Below are positions 1 to 9,273 of a DNA stretch of 64,000 nt, piece after piece (positions within the stretch are counted from its first letter, which is position 1; every line of letters begins with the position of its first letter). The stretch is from Streptomyces sp. DG2A-72 (GTDB lineage Bacteria; Actinomycetota; Actinomycetes; Streptomycetales; Streptomycetaceae). Location: positions 8,890,001 to 8,954,000 of the forward strand of contig NZ_JASTLC010000001.1 of NCBI RefSeq assembly GCF_030499575.1, read 5' to 3'. The notes beneath the pieces were generated by a model that saw nothing but the letters and a program-made list of their open reading frames with translations, ran no database searches and was not told the origin of the DNA. The position numbers and the translations under genes are program-made.

Positions 1-336
1 TCCTTGTGCGGGACAATGAGACCGCAGCCGTACCGCTGAAACGGGTGGCATGGACGTGGACGCCACTGCTGGTGTCCGGCTGATGCCCGGGGTGCGCGGG
101 CCGATGTTGGTCATTTGGGGCGGGGTGGAGGGGTGTGGTCGGTAGCGAATGATCTGGTCGGCGATCATCTTCGGCCCTTCCTGCGTGGAGGGGATCAGTT
201 GTTCGCCAATCGCTGTCACGTGCCACTCGGGGTGTGGGGCTGGGGTTAGCTTCGGCCCGTCGAGATCATCACAGGTGGGCAGGGGTGCATGGCGATGGGC
301 AAGCGGGTGCGGATCGGGAACGTGCCTGCCGCGCAC
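1..336 (-). CDS. Possible hypothetical protein, partial at the left window edge
   Basis: On the minus strand a frame stays open from a GTG at 336 to base 1 (112 codons, no stop). Its translation looks protein-like in the middle, with stretches such as PHPEWHVTAIGEQLIPST and KMIADQIIRYRPHP, but turns proline/serine-rich toward the edge. Third-position GC is clearly lower than in the metabolic genes to the right. No convincing ribosome binding site precedes the GTG, and a TTG lies further upstream in the same frame. I do not recognise a family. It could be a fragment of an acquired gene or chance. No other feature is visible in these bases. Confidence 0.25.
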   Translation of the reverse strand, partial: MRGRHVPDPHPLAHRHAPLPTCDDLDGPKLTPAPHPEWHVTAIGEQLIPSTQEGPKMIADQIIRYRPHPSTPPQMTNIGPRTPGISRTPAVASTSMPPVSAVRLRSHCPAQG

Positions 337-364
337 AATCGGCGGGCCGAGCGGAAGAAGGCCA

Positions 365-690
365 ATGACCAACGCCGACGGCAGCGTTCGCATCGCCCTC
401 GGCCTTGGCCCCTCCTCCACCGACGACGCCTGTTCCCCGCACATCGCGCTTGGTACCGACGACGCGGTCGCGAAGCCCGCGCCTCCCGAGCCTCCGAGGG
501 CTGGAAGCCGGCGGTGAGTTGGCGACGTACCGGGAGCTCGGGATTCTCTACGACCGGGACGCGGAGGGCGAGTTCTGCCACTGCTATACGCGGACGATCG
601 GGCGGGTCTTCTTCGAACTGGTCCAGCGGGACGGCGGCTACCGGGGCTACACCCAGAACGCGCCGGTGCGGCTGGCGGCGCAGCATGTGG
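365..690 (+). pseudogene. Relic of a sugar-phosphate isomerase / 4-hydroxyphenylpyruvate dioxygenase-like gene (3' end)
   Basis: Two frames carry successive parts of the C-terminal vicinal-oxygen-chelate domain of HPPD-like proteins (the bifunctional TIM-barrel/HPPD type that includes bacterial 3-dehydroshikimate dehydratases). From 365 one frame reads ADGSVRIALGLGPSSTDD and then HIALGTDDAVA. A stop follows, and from about 516 a different frame reads ELATYRELGILYDRD, HCYTRTIGRVFFELVQRDGG and NAPVRLAAQ, the usual end of such proteins. The linker between them is shortened and frameshifted, and no TIM-barrel half lies upstream. The gene is therefore dead, truncated at the 5' side and carrying at least one frameshift or deletion around 470-515. 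The family assignment rests on remembered motifs, not on an alignment. Confidence 0.6.
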
Positions 691-699
691 TGATGGGGG

Positions 700-2163
700 T
701 CATTGGCGGCTGACGGTCCTGGTCACGCCGGTGACGACGGTCGTGGCGAGGATCCAGCCGGTGATGATGAGGACGTAGGACAGCCACTGGTACCCGCCTT
801 TCGGGGCGAAGGCGCTCTCCTGTCCGAAGGAGATCACCGGCAGGAGCAGGTCGAGCGTGTAGAACACCGGGTTGAAGGGCGGGACCTCGGACGCCTTCAG
901 CGGCGGCGGATGGTGCAGCGCATACGCGATCGAGCCGACGGCGAGCAGGGAGAGCAGCCAGCCGAAGGCGCGCAAGGGGCGGAAACCGTAGCCGACCGTG
1001 GCGTCCTGGACGTGGCCCCACAGGCGTCCGTACCAGCTGAGCGTGGAGCGCTGCCGGCGCTGTTTGGCGAGCTGGACGAGCCTGGCCGCGTGGTCGTCGC
1101 CGATGCGACGGTAGGCAGCGGTCAACTGCTCGTAGGCGTGTGGGACATAGCCCTCGACGTCCCGCTCCAGCATGGGCAGACGGCGCTCGGCCGGCTCGTG
1201 CGGGGTGAGGGACGTATAGGCGAGGTTGTCGAGACGGAGCCGGTCCGGGACCACCTCCGGCTCCAGGAACAGGACGTCGATCTGGGCGCGGCGCAGGTTC
1301 AGGGTGCCTTGCGGGGGTGGGCCCTTGCGCAGCCACAGCTCCCCGATGGTGCAACTGCTCGCCCGTAGCGCGGCATCGCCCGGATTCGACAGGCGCGCGT
1401 ACGACAGGTCGAGGCGGCCGGCGATACGGGCGCCCTTCAGGCCGATCCAGCCACGTGTGTGCGCGCGCTTCAGTGCGAGGTCTCCCCCTACGGTGAGGGC
1501 CATCGCGTCGAGGGCGGCGTCGCCCGGGTTCTCGCACTGCGCGTCGGTCAGGTTGACCGTCCCGGTGACGTTCGCGCCGTTGAGACGTATCTGGCCGTGG
1601 GTCACCAGCCCGGGTGCCCACAGGTCGGCCCCGAGAGCCGCCTGGTTGAGCTGGAGCACCGGCTCCTCGGCGTCCGGCGCGTTGATCTGCGCGCTCTCCA
1701 TGTACAGGCTCCCGGCGAGCTGTGCCCCGCCGAGCCGCACCGGTCCTCGGAACACAGTTCGCGTCGTCCGCAGGGTGCCGTCCACCCGCAGGGCCTGGGC
1801 GGTGAGCCCGGGCAGGTCGGACTCGCTGAGGTTGAGCTCGCGGAGCCGGGCGGCGTAGAGCCGTGGGGTCTCGTCGAAGTGGCAGCGTCTGAGCCGCACG
1901 GGGTGGTCGATCGTCGCGTACTGAAGGTCGAGCACTCCGGTGATGCGAGCCCCCGCAAGCTTCAGCGACGCTATTTCACCGTCCTCCTGGGGGCCGTTGA
2001 GAAGCAGCGACCTCAACACGGCCGCGCGGACGGTGCGTTCCGGACCCCAGGCCGCTCCGTTCCCCGCGTCCTCGCCGGCGGCGGAACGGAAGTCCACGGA
2101 CTCCCCGTGGGAAAAGGCCTGCCACGCGCGCAGTTCGGTCGGCGTCAGATCGTTGGGCTCCAT
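700..2163 (-). CDS. Membrane-anchored pentapeptide-like repeat protein (often annotated membrane-associated oxidoreductase)
   Basis: 487 aa, ATG at 2163. About residues 60-320 are a string of short beta-helix-like repeats with recurrent hydrophobic-plus-glycine patterns (LAGARITGVLDLQYA, LNGANVTGTVNLTDA, LKGARIAGRLDLSYA), resembling pentapeptide or right-handed-helix proteins. Two strongly hydrophobic segments lie near the C-terminus, around residues 398-418 (FGWLLSLLAVGSIAYAL) and 463-482 (LSYVLIITGWILATTVVTGV), so the protein is probably membrane-bound by its tail. Streptomyces homologues are commonly labelled oxidoreductase, but I see no nucleotide-binding motif that supports catalysis. 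It is the last gene of the sugar-metabolism run, 46 nt after the histidine phosphatase, so it may be co-transcribed. Biochemical role unknown. Confidence 0.75.
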   Translation of the reverse strand: MEPNDLTPTELRAWQAFSHGESVDFRSAAGEDAGNGAAWGPERTVRAAVLRSLLLNGPQEDGEIASLKLAGARITGVLDLQYATIDHPVRLRRCHFDETPRLYAARLRELNLSESDLPGLTAQALRVDGTLRTTRTVFRGPVRLGGAQLAGSLYMESAQINAPDAEEPVLQLNQAALGADLWAPGLVTHGQIRLNGANVTGTVNLTDAQCENPGDAALDAMALTVGGDLALKRAHTRGWIGLKGARIAGRLDLSYARLSNPGDAALRASSCTIGELWLRKGPPPQGTLNLRRAQIDVLFLEPEVVPDRLRLDNLAYTSLTPHEPAERRLPMLERDVEGYVPHAYEQLTAAYRRIGDDHAARLVQLAKQRRQRSTLSWYGRLWGHVQDATVGYGFRPLRAFGWLLSLLAVGSIAYALHHPPPLKASEVPPFNPVFYTLDLLLPVISFGQESAFAPKGGYQWLSYVLIITGWILATTVVTGVTRTVSRQ

Positions 2164-2209
2164 CGTCGGCGACTCTGACCTGACCGAACCACGCGTGTCA
2201 ACAACGTAC

Positions 2210-2797
2210 TTACGGCCGTACGTTCCATTCGGCGACGACCGGCCGACCGTGCTCCGTGGACAGCCGGCTCACCGTTCCCGTCGCCAGCTGGAACAGCCGT
2301 CCCTCCGCGGGCGAAAGCCCCAGCCGCCGTGCGGTCAGGACCCGGAGGAAGTGGGCGTGGGCCACGAGGATCACGTCTCCGCCGACGAGCGCGTCGTCGA
2401 CCCGGGACAGCACGCGGTCCGCGCGAGCGCCGACCTCGGCCGGTGACTCGCCGGGATGCCCGGCCGGGCCCGGTGGCACGCCGTCCGTCCACAGGTACCA
2501 GTCGGGGCGGGTGCGGTGTATGTCGACGGTGGCGACGCCCTCGTACGCGCCGTAGTCCCACTCGTGCAGATCCTCGTCGGGCACGACGTCGGACAGGCCC
2601 GCCAGTTCGGCGGTGTGGATCGCACGGTGCAGCGGGCTGGACAGCGCCAGGGAGAAGGTCCGGTGCGAGAGGAGCGGGGCGAGAGACTTGGCCTCTTCCT
2701 CGCCGTGCCCGGTGAGGGGCAGGTCGGTCCAGCTGGTGTGCCGGCCCGACACGCTCCACTCCGTCTCACCGTGGCGGACCAGCAGGAGATCTCCCAC
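2210..2797 (-). CDS. Histidine phosphatase (phosphoglycerate-mutase-like) family protein
   Basis: 195 aa, GTG start at 2797 preceded by AAGGAG. The N-terminal LLLVRHGETEW is the RHG signature, whose histidine becomes phosphorylated during catalysis. SSPLHRAIHTAEL supplies the conserved arginine, the region with HEWDYGAYEG the acid, and VILVAHAHFLRVL the second catalytic histidine. Length fits single-domain members such as alpha-ribazole phosphatase or cofactor-dependent phosphoglycerate mutase relatives. It starts 6 nt after the gnd stop, so it belongs to the same transcript. A sugar-phosphate or other small phosphoester is a reasonable substrate guess from context, but the sequence does not fix it. 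Confidence 0.9.
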   Translation of the reverse strand: MGDLLLVRHGETEWSVSGRHTSWTDLPLTGHGEEEAKSLAPLLSHRTFSLALSSPLHRAIHTAELAGLSDVVPDEDLHEWDYGAYEGVATVDIHRTRPDWYLWTDGVPPGPAGHPGESPAEVGARADRVLSRVDDALVGGDVILVAHAHFLRVLTARRLGLSPAEGRLFQLATGTVSRLSTEHGRPVVAEWNVRP

Positions 2798-2803
2798 GGC
2801 CGG

Positions 2804-3691
2804 CTACTCCTTCGGCTCGACGGCGTGGCCGCCGAACTGGTTGCGCAGCGCCGCGATCATCTTCATCTGCGGCGAGTCGTCCTGGCGCGAGGCGAACCGC
2901 GCGAACAGGGAGGCCGTGATGGCGGGCAGCGGGACCGAGTTGTCGATGGCGGCCTCCACGGTCCAGCGGCCCTCGCCGGAGTCCTCCGCGTAGCCGCGCA
3001 GCTTGTCCAGGTGCTCGTCCTGGTCGAGGGCGTTGACGGCGAGGTCGAGCAGCCAGGAGCGGATGACCGTGCCCTCCTGCCAGGACCGGAAGACCTCGCG
3101 CACGTCGGTCACGGAGTCGACGGCCTCCAGCAGCTCCCAGCCCTCGGCGTAGGCCTGCATCATGGCGTACTCGATGCCGTTGTGGACCATCTTCGAGAAG
3201 TGGCCCGCGCCCACCTTGCCCGCGTGGACATAGCCGTACGGGCCTTCGGGCTTGAGTGCCTCGAAGACGGGCTGGAGCCGGTCCACGTGCTCCTTGTCGC
3301 CGCCGACCATCAGGGCGTAGCCGTTCTCCAGGCCCCACACGCCGCCGGAGACACCGGCGTCGACGAAGCCGATGCCCTTGGCGCCGAGTTCCTCGGCGTG
3401 CCGCTCGTCGTCGGTCCAGCGGGAGTTGCCGCCGTCGACGACGATGTCGCCGGGCTGGAGGAGGTCGCCGAGTTCGTCGACGACGGACTGGGTGGGGGCG
3501 CCGGCCGGGACCATCACCCAGATGGTGCGCGGCGCTTCGAGCCGCTCGACCAGTTCGGTCAGGCTGCTGACGTCGGAGACCTCGGGGTTGCGGTCGTAGC
3601 CGACGACGGTGTGGCCGGCGCGGCGGATCCGCTCGCGCATGTTGCCGCCCATCTTGCCGAGGCCGATGAGCCCCAGTTGCATCGGTGCCAT
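2804..3691 (-). CDS. gnd: 6-phosphogluconate dehydrogenase (decarboxylating), short type
   Basis: Oxidises 6-phosphogluconate to ribulose 5-phosphate and CO2 in the oxidative pentose-phosphate pathway. The Rossmann motif GLIGLGKMGGNM is at the N-terminus and NRTAD-like contacts are replaced by GYDRN. GNSRW and GVSGGVWGLENGY form the substrate region, and SKMVHNGIEY contains the catalytic Lys and Asn. The size, 295 aa from ATG 3691 (or 292 from ATG 3682), is that of the short, often NAD-preferring class found in actinomycetes, not the 470-aa enteric type. It begins 2 nt after the pgi stop, so translation is probably coupled. Cofactor preference is inferred from length only. Confidence 0.95.
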   Translation of the reverse strand: MAPMQLGLIGLGKMGGNMRERIRRAGHTVVGYDRNPEVSDVSSLTELVERLEAPRTIWVMVPAGAPTQSVVDELGDLLQPGDIVVDGGNSRWTDDERHAEELGAKGIGFVDAGVSGGVWGLENGYALMVGGDKEHVDRLQPVFEALKPEGPYGYVHAGKVGAGHFSKMVHNGIEYAMMQAYAEGWELLEAVDSVTDVREVFRSWQEGTVIRSWLLDLAVNALDQDEHLDKLRGYAEDSGEGRWTVEAAIDNSVPLPAITASLFARFASRQDDSPQMKMIAALRNQFGGHAVEPKE

Positions 3692-3693
3692 GG

Positions 3694-5346
3694 TCAGTTC
3701 TCTTCCTTGAGTTCGCGGTAGGCGGCCACGAGGGCGGCGGTGGAGGGGTCGAGGCCGGGGACGTCTGTGCCCTCGGTCAGTGCGGGCTCCACCCGCTTGG
3801 CGAGGACCTTGCCGAGTTCGACGCCCCACTGGTCGAAGGAGTCGATGTGCCAGATCGCGCCCTGTACGAACACCTTGTGCTCGTACAGCGCGACCAGCTG
3901 GCCGAGGACCGACGGGGTCAGCTCGGGGGCGAGGATCGTGGTGGTCGGGTGGTTGCCGAGGAAGGTGCGGTGCGGGATCTGCTCCTCGGGCACGCCCTCC
4001 GCGCGGACCTCGTCGGCGGTCTTGCCGAAGGCGAGTGCCTGTCCCTGCGCGAACAGGTTGGCCATCAACAGGTCGTGTTGGGCCCCCAGTTCGTCACTCA
4101 GCTCGCCGACCGGCCGGGCGAAGCCGATCAGGTCGGCGGGGATCAGCCGGGTGCCCTGGTGGATCAGCTGGTAGTAGGCGTGCTGTCCGTTGGTGCCGGG
4201 CGTGCCCCACACCACCGGACCGGTGGTCCAGCCCACCGTGTGCCCGTCCCGGTCGACCGACTTGCCGTTGGACTCCATGTCCAGCTGCTGCAAGTAGGCG
4301 GTGAACTTGGAGAGGTAGTGGCTGTACGGCAGCACCGCGTGCGACTCGGCCTCGAAGAAGTTGCCGTACCAGACGCCCAGCAGGCCCATGATCAGCGGGG
4401 CGTTGGCCTCGGCGGGCGCGTTCTTGAAGTGCTCGTCGACGATGCGGAAGCCGTCGAGCATCTCCCGGAACCGGTCCGGGCCGATGGCGATCATCAGGGA
4501 GAGCCCGATCGCCGAGTCGTACGAGTACCGTCCGCCGACCCAGTCCCAGAACTCGAACATGTTGTCCGGGTCGATACCGAACTCGGTGACCTTCCCGCCG
4601 TTCGTCGACAGGGCGACGAAGTGCCGGGCCACCGCCTTGTCGTCGCCGCCCAGCCCGGCGAGCAGCCAGGACCGCGCCGACTTGGCGTTGGTGATCGTCT
4701 CGATCGTGGTGAACGTCTTCGACGCGACGATGAACAGCGTCTCCGCGGGGTCCAGGTCGCGCACGGCCTCGTGCAGGTCGGCGCCGTCGACGTTCGACAC
4801 GAAGCGGAACGTCAACTCCCGTGCGGTGTACGGGCGCAGCGCCTCGTACGCCATCGCCGGGCCGAGGTCGGAGCCGCCGATGCCGATGTTGACCACGTTC
4901 TTGATGCGCTTGCCGGTGTGGCCGGTCCACTCGCCCGAGCGGACGCGGTTCGCGAAGTCGGCCATCTTGTCGAGGACGGCGTGCACGCCCGGGACGACGT
5001 TCTCGCCGTCGACCTCGATCACCGCGTCCCGCGGGGCGCGCAGCGCGGTGTGCAGCACGGCGCGGTCCTCGGTGATGTTGATGCGGTCACCGCGGAACAT
5101 GGCGTCGCGCAGCCCGAACACCTCGGTGGCGGTGGCGAGTTCCTGGAGCAGGGCCAGCGTCTCGTCGGTGATCAGATGCTTGGAGTAGTCGATGCGCAGA
5201 TCGCCGACGCGTACGACGTACCGCTCCGCGCGCCCGGGATCGTCCGCGAACAGCTCACGCAGCCGGGGACGTTGCAGCGCGTCGGCGCGGTGGTCCTCCA
5301 GGGCCGTCCACTCGGGTCGCCTGGTCGGCTTGGGAAAGTCAGACAT
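3694..5346 (-). CDS. pgi: Glucose-6-phosphate isomerase
   Basis: Interconverts glucose 6-phosphate and fructose 6-phosphate in the cytoplasm. 550 aa from ATG 5346, the normal family length. Recognisable blocks are [18 protein letters not shown] (phosphate and substrate binding), [49 protein letters not shown] with the active-site histidine, and [15 protein letters not shown] near the C-terminus, which matches the second PROSITE-type PGI signature. The start was chosen at MSDFPKP because upstream codons translate repeat DNA. The gene follows opcA after an unusual 263-bp spacer and is tightly linked to gnd downstream. Confidence 0.96.
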   Translation of the reverse strand: MSDFPKPTRRPEWTALEDHRADALQRPRLRELFADDPGRAERYVVRVGDLRIDYSKHLITDETLALLQELATATEVFGLRDAMFRGDRINITEDRAVLHTALRAPRDAVIEVDGENVVPGVHAVLDKMADFANRVRSGEWTGHTGKRIKNVVNIGIGGSDLGPAMAYEALRPYTARELTFRFVSNVDGADLHEAVRDLDPAETLFIVASKTFTTIETITNAKSARSWLLAGLGGDDKAVARHFVALSTNGGKVTEFGIDPDNMFEFWDWVGGRYSYDSAIGLSLMIAIGPDRFREMLDGFRIVDEHFKNAPAEANAPLIMGLLGVWYGNFFEAESHAVLPYSHYLSKFTAYLQQLDMESNGKSVDRDGHTVGWTTGPVVWGTPGTNGQHAYYQLIHQGTRLIPADLIGFARPVGELSDELGAQHDLLMANLFAQGQALAFGKTADEVRAEGVPEEQIPHRTFLGNHPTTTILAPELTPSVLGQLVALYEHKVFVQGAIWHIDSFDQWGVELGKVLAKRVEPALTEGTDVPGLDPSTAALVAAYRELKEEN

Positions 5347-5440
5347 GGGAGACGGTCTCCTTGGTGCCCCGAGGGGGCGTCTGATGGATCTTGCCGGTGT
5401 CGCGGGGTCTGGCACGCACATCTGCGGCGTTGTCGTCGGT

Positions 5441-5480
5441 CTCCCCCACTCTCGGCTTCGCTCGAGCGGGAGGGACCCCC
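5441..5480. repeat. Palindromic intergenic repeat, copy A
   Basis: CTCCCCCACTCTCGGCTTCG followed by CTCGAGCGGGAGGGACCCCC. The ends pair imperfectly (CTCCC with GGGAG; CTCGG-CTTCG-CTCGAG inside) to give a GC-rich hairpin. This pattern is a familiar dispersed intergenic palindrome in Streptomyces genomes. It lies in the spacer between opcA and pgi and could terminate or stabilise transcripts in the middle of the operon. Confidence 0.65.
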
Positions 5481-5523
5481 ACTGGCTCCGCCATGACTCC
5501 CTCCTCCGCCTTGCAGCTGCACG

Positions 5524-5572
5524 CTCCCCCACGCTCGAACCGGCTTCGCTCGGCTCGCGCGGGAGGTACCCC
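5524..5572. repeat. Palindromic intergenic repeat, copy B
   Basis: CTCCCCCACGCTCGAACCGG followed by CTTCGCTCGGCTCGCGCGGGAGGTACCCC is a longer variant of the repeat at 5441-5480 in the same orientation. It shares the CTCCCCCAC head, the central GGCTTCGCTCG and the GCGGGAGG-ACCCC tail. Two related copies about 80 bp apart inside one spacer suggest local duplication or accumulation of repeat elements. Confidence 0.65.
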
Positions 5573-5609
5573 ATCGCCCCCGCTCGGCGGGGTTATGAGC
5601 TGCCGTCGT

Positions 5610-6545
5610 TCAGGGCCGGCCTGATCCATCAGACCCCCCCTCGCCACGCAGGGCGATGGCGTACATCTCGTCCGCGTCGAGGCGCCGCAGCTCCTCGGCG
5701 ATGAGTTCGGAGGTGGTGCGGACCTTCAGCGCGAGGGTGCGTGAGGGCTGGCCGGGCAGCGACAGCGTGGCCAGCGGGCTCTCGGGACGGTCGATGACGA
5801 TCTCGCCGTTCGCGGTGCCGAGGCGGACCGCCGTGACGAGTGGACCGGCGGTGACGACGCGGTCGACCGTGACGCCGAGGCGGGCCTCCAGCCAGCGGGC
5901 CAGCAGCTCGGCCGCCGGGTTCTCCTCCTCGGCCTCCACGGCCGCCGAGGTCACCTCCACCCGGGCCTGGTCGAGGGCAGCGGCCAGCATCGAGCGCCAC
6001 GGGGTCAGCCGGGTCCAGGCGAGGTCGGTGTCACCGGGCGCGTAGGAGCGGACCCGGGTCTCCAGGACCTGCAGCGGGTCGTCCACGGCGTACAGGTCGG
6101 TGATCCGGCGCTGGGCCAGCGCGCCCAGCGGGTCCTTCGCCGGGTTCTCGGGCGCCTCCGCCGGCCACCACACCACGACCGGCGCGTCCGGCAGCAGCAG
6201 CGGCAGGACGACGGAGTCGGCGTGGTCGGACACCTCGCCGTACGTCCGCAGGACCACCGTCTCGCCGGTACCCGCGTCGGCGCCCACCCGCACCTCGGCG
6301 TCGAGGTGGGACGCGGTGCGGTCGCGCGGGGTGCGGGCGTGCCGCTTGATGACGACCAGGGTGCGCGCGGGGTGCTCGTGCGAGGCCTCCTCGGCCGCCT
6401 TGATCGCGTCGTAGGCGTTCTCCTCGTCCGTGACGATGACCATCGTCAGGACCATGCCCACCGCGGGTGTGCCGATGGCGCGGCGGCCCTGCACCAGCGC
6501 CTTGTTGATCTTGCTTGCCGTGGTGTCGGTCAGGTCGATCTTCAT
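5610..6545 (-). CDS. opcA: Glucose-6-phosphate dehydrogenase assembly/activator protein OpcA
   Basis: 311 aa. OpcA-family proteins bind and activate or assemble Zwf, and the gene almost always follows zwf. The N-terminal block [17 protein letters not shown], the central LPLLLPDAPVVVWWP and ITDLYAVDDPLQVLETR, and the later YAPGDTDLAWTRLTPWR are characteristic. The ATG (6543-6545) overlaps the zwf stop in an ATGA, implying translational coupling. The last residues (GGSDGSGRP) are encoded by the right inverted repeat of the 5370-5642 element, so the natural C-terminus may have been replaced or extended. The rest of the protein looks intact. Confidence 0.95.
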   Translation of the reverse strand: MKIDLTDTTASKINKALVQGRRAIGTPAVGMVLTMVIVTDEENAYDAIKAAEEASHEHPARTLVVIKRHARTPRDRTASHLDAEVRVGADAGTGETVVLRTYGEVSDHADSVVLPLLLPDAPVVVWWPAEAPENPAKDPLGALAQRRITDLYAVDDPLQVLETRVRSYAPGDTDLAWTRLTPWRSMLAAALDQARVEVTSAAVEAEEENPAAELLARWLEARLGVTVDRVVTAGPLVTAVRLGTANGEIVIDRPESPLATLSLPGQPSRTLALKVRTTSELIAEELRRLDADEMYAIALRGEGGSDGSGRP

Positions 6546-8086
6546 GGCCTGCGCCAGCTCCGTCCGTCTCGTGCGAGCATCTCGTCGGCTTCCTCGGGTC
6601 CCCAGCTGCCCGAGGCGTACTGCGCGGGCCTGCCGTGGTTCGCCCAGTACTTCTCGATCGGATCGAGGATCTTCCAGGACTCTTCCACTTCCTGGTGACG
6701 GGGGAACAGGTTGGCGTCGCCCAGAAGGACGTCGAGGATGAGCCGCTCGTACGCCTCCGGACTGGACTCCGTGAACGATTCGCCGTACGCGAAGTCCATC
6801 GACACGTCCCGGATCTCCATCGAGGTGCCCGGCACCTTCGACCCGAACCGGACCGTCATGCCCTCGTCGGGCTGGACACGGATGACGATCGCGTTCTGGC
6901 CGAGTTCCTCGGTCGCCGTCGAGTCGAACGGCGAGTGGGGTGCCCGCTTGAAGACGACCGCGATCTCGGTGACGCGGCGGCCCAGCCGCTTGCCGGTGCG
7001 CAGATAGAAGGGGATACCCGCCCAGCGCCGGTTGTCGACCTCCAGCTTGATCGCCGCATAGGTGTCGGTCGCCGACTTGGAGTCGATGCCGTCCTCCTGG
7101 AGGTACCCGGGCACCTTCGCGCCGCCCTGCCAGCCCTCCGCGTACTGGGCGCGGACCGTGTGCTCGCCCAGGTTCTCCGGCAGCCGCACGGACTTCAGGA
7201 CCTTCAGCTTCTCGGTCAGCAGCGACTCCGCGTCGAACGCGATGGGCTCCTCCATCGCGGTGAGCGCCATCAGCTGCAGCAGGTGGTTCTGGATGACGTC
7301 TCGGGCGGCGCCGATGCCGTCGTAGTAACCGGCTCGCCCCCCGATACCGATGTCCTCGGCCATCGTGATCTGGATGTGGTCCACGTACGACCGGTTCCAG
7401 ATCGGCTCGTACATCTGGTTGGCGAAACGGAGCGCCAGGATGTTCTGGACGGTCTCCTTGCCGAGGTAGTGGTCGATGCGGAAGACCTGGTCCGGCTCGA
7501 ACACGTCGTGCACGATCGCGTTCAGCTCACGGGCGCTGGTGAGGTCGTGGCCGAACGGCTTCTCGATCACCGCGCGCCGCCACGAGCCCTCGGGCGCGTT
7601 CGCCAGACCGTGCTTCTTCAGCTGCTGGACGACCTTCGGGAAGAACTTCGGCGGTACGGAGAGATAGAAGGCGTAGTTGCCACTGGTGCCCCGCGAGGCG
7701 TCCAACTCGTCGACTGCGGAACGGAGTTGCTTGAACGCCTGGTCGTCGTCGAAGTCGCCGGGGATGAACCGCATGCCCTCGGCGAGCTGATGCCAGACCT
7801 CCTCGCGGAACTCCGTACGCGCATGCTCGCGGACCGAGTCGTGCACGACCTGCGCGAAGTCCTGGTCCTCCCAGTCCCGCCGGGCGAAGCCGACGAGGGA
7901 GAAGCCCGGCGGGAGCATCCCGCGGTTGGCGAGGTCGTACACCGCCGGCATCAGCTTCTTGCGGGACAGGTCGCCGGTGACGCCGAAGATGACGAGCCCG
8001 GACGGGCCCGCGATCCGCGGGAGCCGGCGGTCACGGGCATCACGCAGCGGGTTGGACCGGTCGACCTCGGTCAGTTCCTCGCTCAT
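6542..8086 (-). CDS. zwf: Glucose-6-phosphate 1-dehydrogenase
   Basis: Oxidises glucose 6-phosphate to 6-phosphogluconolactone with reduction of NAD(P), the entry step of the oxidative pentose-phosphate pathway. 514 aa from ATG 8086. The N-terminal coenzyme site [14 protein letters not shown] and the active-site motif [13 protein letters not shown] are both present, as are [10 protein letters not shown] and [15 protein letters not shown]. The ATG overlaps the tal stop (ATGA), and the stop overlaps the opcA start in the same way. A longer upstream frame exists but only reads through tal DNA, so MSEELTEVD is the likely start. Confidence 0.96.
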   Translation of the reverse strand: MSEELTEVDRSNPLRDARDRRLPRIAGPSGLVIFGVTGDLSRKKLMPAVYDLANRGMLPPGFSLVGFARRDWEDQDFAQVVHDSVREHARTEFREEVWHQLAEGMRFIPGDFDDDQAFKQLRSAVDELDASRGTSGNYAFYLSVPPKFFPKVVQQLKKHGLANAPEGSWRRAVIEKPFGHDLTSARELNAIVHDVFEPDQVFRIDHYLGKETVQNILALRFANQMYEPIWNRSYVDHIQITMAEDIGIGGRAGYYDGIGAARDVIQNHLLQLMALTAMEEPIAFDAESLLTEKLKVLKSVRLPENLGEHTVRAQYAEGWQGGAKVPGYLQEDGIDSKSATDTYAAIKLEVDNRRWAGIPFYLRTGKRLGRRVTEIAVVFKRAPHSPFDSTATEELGQNAIVIRVQPDEGMTVRFGSKVPGTSMEIRDVSMDFAYGESFTESSPEAYERLILDVLLGDANLFPRHQEVEESWKILDPIEKYWANHGRPAQYASGSWGPEEADEMLARDGRSWRRP

Positions 8087-9246
8087 TCCCCGTCGACCCC
8101 CTTGCTGCTCAGCGACTTCGCCACGGCGTCCAGCAGGTCCTGCCAGGCCACCGCGAACTTGGCGACGCCCTCGTCCTCCAGCTGCTGCACGACCTCGTCG
8201 TACGAGATCCCGAGCGTCTCTACGGCGGCCAGGTCGGCGCGTGCCTGGGCGTAGCCGCCGCTCACCGTGTCGCCGGTGATCACGCCGTGGTCGGCGGTGG
8301 CGTTCAGCGTGGCCTCCGGCATCGTGTTGACGGTGCCGGGCGCGACCAGCTCGTCGACGTACAGCGTGTCCTTGTACGCCGGGTCCTTCACGCCGGTCGA
8401 GGCCCACAGCGGGCGCTGCTTGTTGGCGCGGGCGCCGGCGAGGCCGGTCCAGCGGGTGCCGCCGCGTGCTGAATTGTCGGCAGAGCCGAACCTGTCCTCG
8501 TACGCCTCATAGGCGAGCCGGGCATTGGCGAGCGCCGCCTTGCCCTTCAGGCCGAGGGCCTCGTCGGTGCCCAGCACCGTCAGTCGCTTGTCGATCTCGC
8601 TGTCGACGCGGGAGACGAAGAAGGAGGCCACGGAGTGGATGGCGGCGAGGTCGAGGCCCTTGGCGGCGGCCTTCTCCAGGCCCGCCAGGTAGGCGTCCAT
8701 GACCTCGCGGTACCGCTCCAGCGAGAAGATCAGCGTGACATTGACGCTGATACCGAGGCCGATGACCTCGGTGATCGCCGGGAGACCGGCCTTCGTCGCC
8801 GGAATCTTGATCATCACGTTGGGGCGGTCGACCAGCCAGGCAAGCTGCTTGGCCTCGGCGACGGTCGCCTTGGTGTCGTGCGCCAGCCGCGGGTCGACCT
8901 CGATGGAGACCCGGCCGTCCCGTCCGCCGGTCGCGTCGTACACCGGCCGCAGGATGTCGGCGGCGGCACGGACGTCGGCGGTGGTCATCATCCGTACGGC
9001 CTCGTCGACCGTGACACCGCGCGCGGCGAGGTCGGAGAGCTGCTCCTCGTACCCCTCACCCGAGCCGATCGCGGCCTGGAAGATCGACGGGTTGGTGGTG
9101 ACGCCGACGACGTGCTTGCCGGCGATGAGTTCGGCGAGGTTGCCCGAGGTGATCCGCTTGCGGGACAGGTCGTCCAGCCAGATGGAGACGCCCTCGTCGG
9201 ACAGGCGCCGGAGGGCTTCCGCGGTGGCGGTCGCTTCGATGGTCAC
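8083..9246 (-). CDS. tal: Transaldolase
   Basis: Transfers the dihydroxyacetone unit from sedoheptulose 7-phosphate to glyceraldehyde 3-phosphate in the non-oxidative pentose-phosphate pathway. 387 aa, close to the actinobacterial type (about 370-380). [27 protein letters not shown] and [15 protein letters not shown] are visible, the last containing the Schiff-base lysine. ATG at 9246 sits 27 nt after the tkt stop. Its own stop overlaps the zwf start by 4 nt. Co-transcription with tkt and zwf is very likely. Confidence 0.96.
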   Translation of the reverse strand: MTIEATATAEALRRLSDEGVSIWLDDLSRKRITSGNLAELIAGKHVVGVTTNPSIFQAAIGSGEGYEEQLSDLAARGVTVDEAVRMMTTADVRAAADILRPVYDATGGRDGRVSIEVDPRLAHDTKATVAEAKQLAWLVDRPNVMIKIPATKAGLPAITEVIGLGISVNVTLIFSLERYREVMDAYLAGLEKAAAKGLDLAAIHSVASFFVSRVDSEIDKRLTVLGTDEALGLKGKAALANARLAYEAYEDRFGSADNSARGGTRWTGLAGARANKQRPLWASTGVKDPAYKDTLYVDELVAPGTVNTMPEATLNATADHGVITGDTVSGGYAQARADLAAVETLGISYDEVVQQLEDEGVAKFAVAWQDLLDAVAKSLSSKGVDGE

Positions 9247-9273
9247 AGTGTCATCCTCTTTCTGGCGATCGGA

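Larger units (their letters stand above)
5370..5642. repeat. Inverted-repeat-bounded intergenic element between opcA and pgi
   Basis: The sequence at 5370-5397 (CGAGGGGGCGTCTGATGGAT followed by CTTGCCGG) recurs inverted at 5616-5642, where the complement reads CGAGGGGGGGGTCTGATGGA followed by TCAGGCCGG. The core TCTGATGGATC and the flanking CGAGGGGG and GCCGG agree. The enclosed DNA holds two strong hairpin repeats (5441-5480 and 5524-5572) and no plausible gene. The right end lies inside the opcA reading frame and encodes its last dozen codons. The layout resembles a small non-autonomous mobile element or a repeat-array insertion. No target-site duplication is obvious. Confidence 0.6.

Noticed and set aside
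2456..5496. Long plus-strand frames opposite gnd and pgi
   Set aside because: They are antisense shadows typical of high-GC genes, with no motifs and no start signals.
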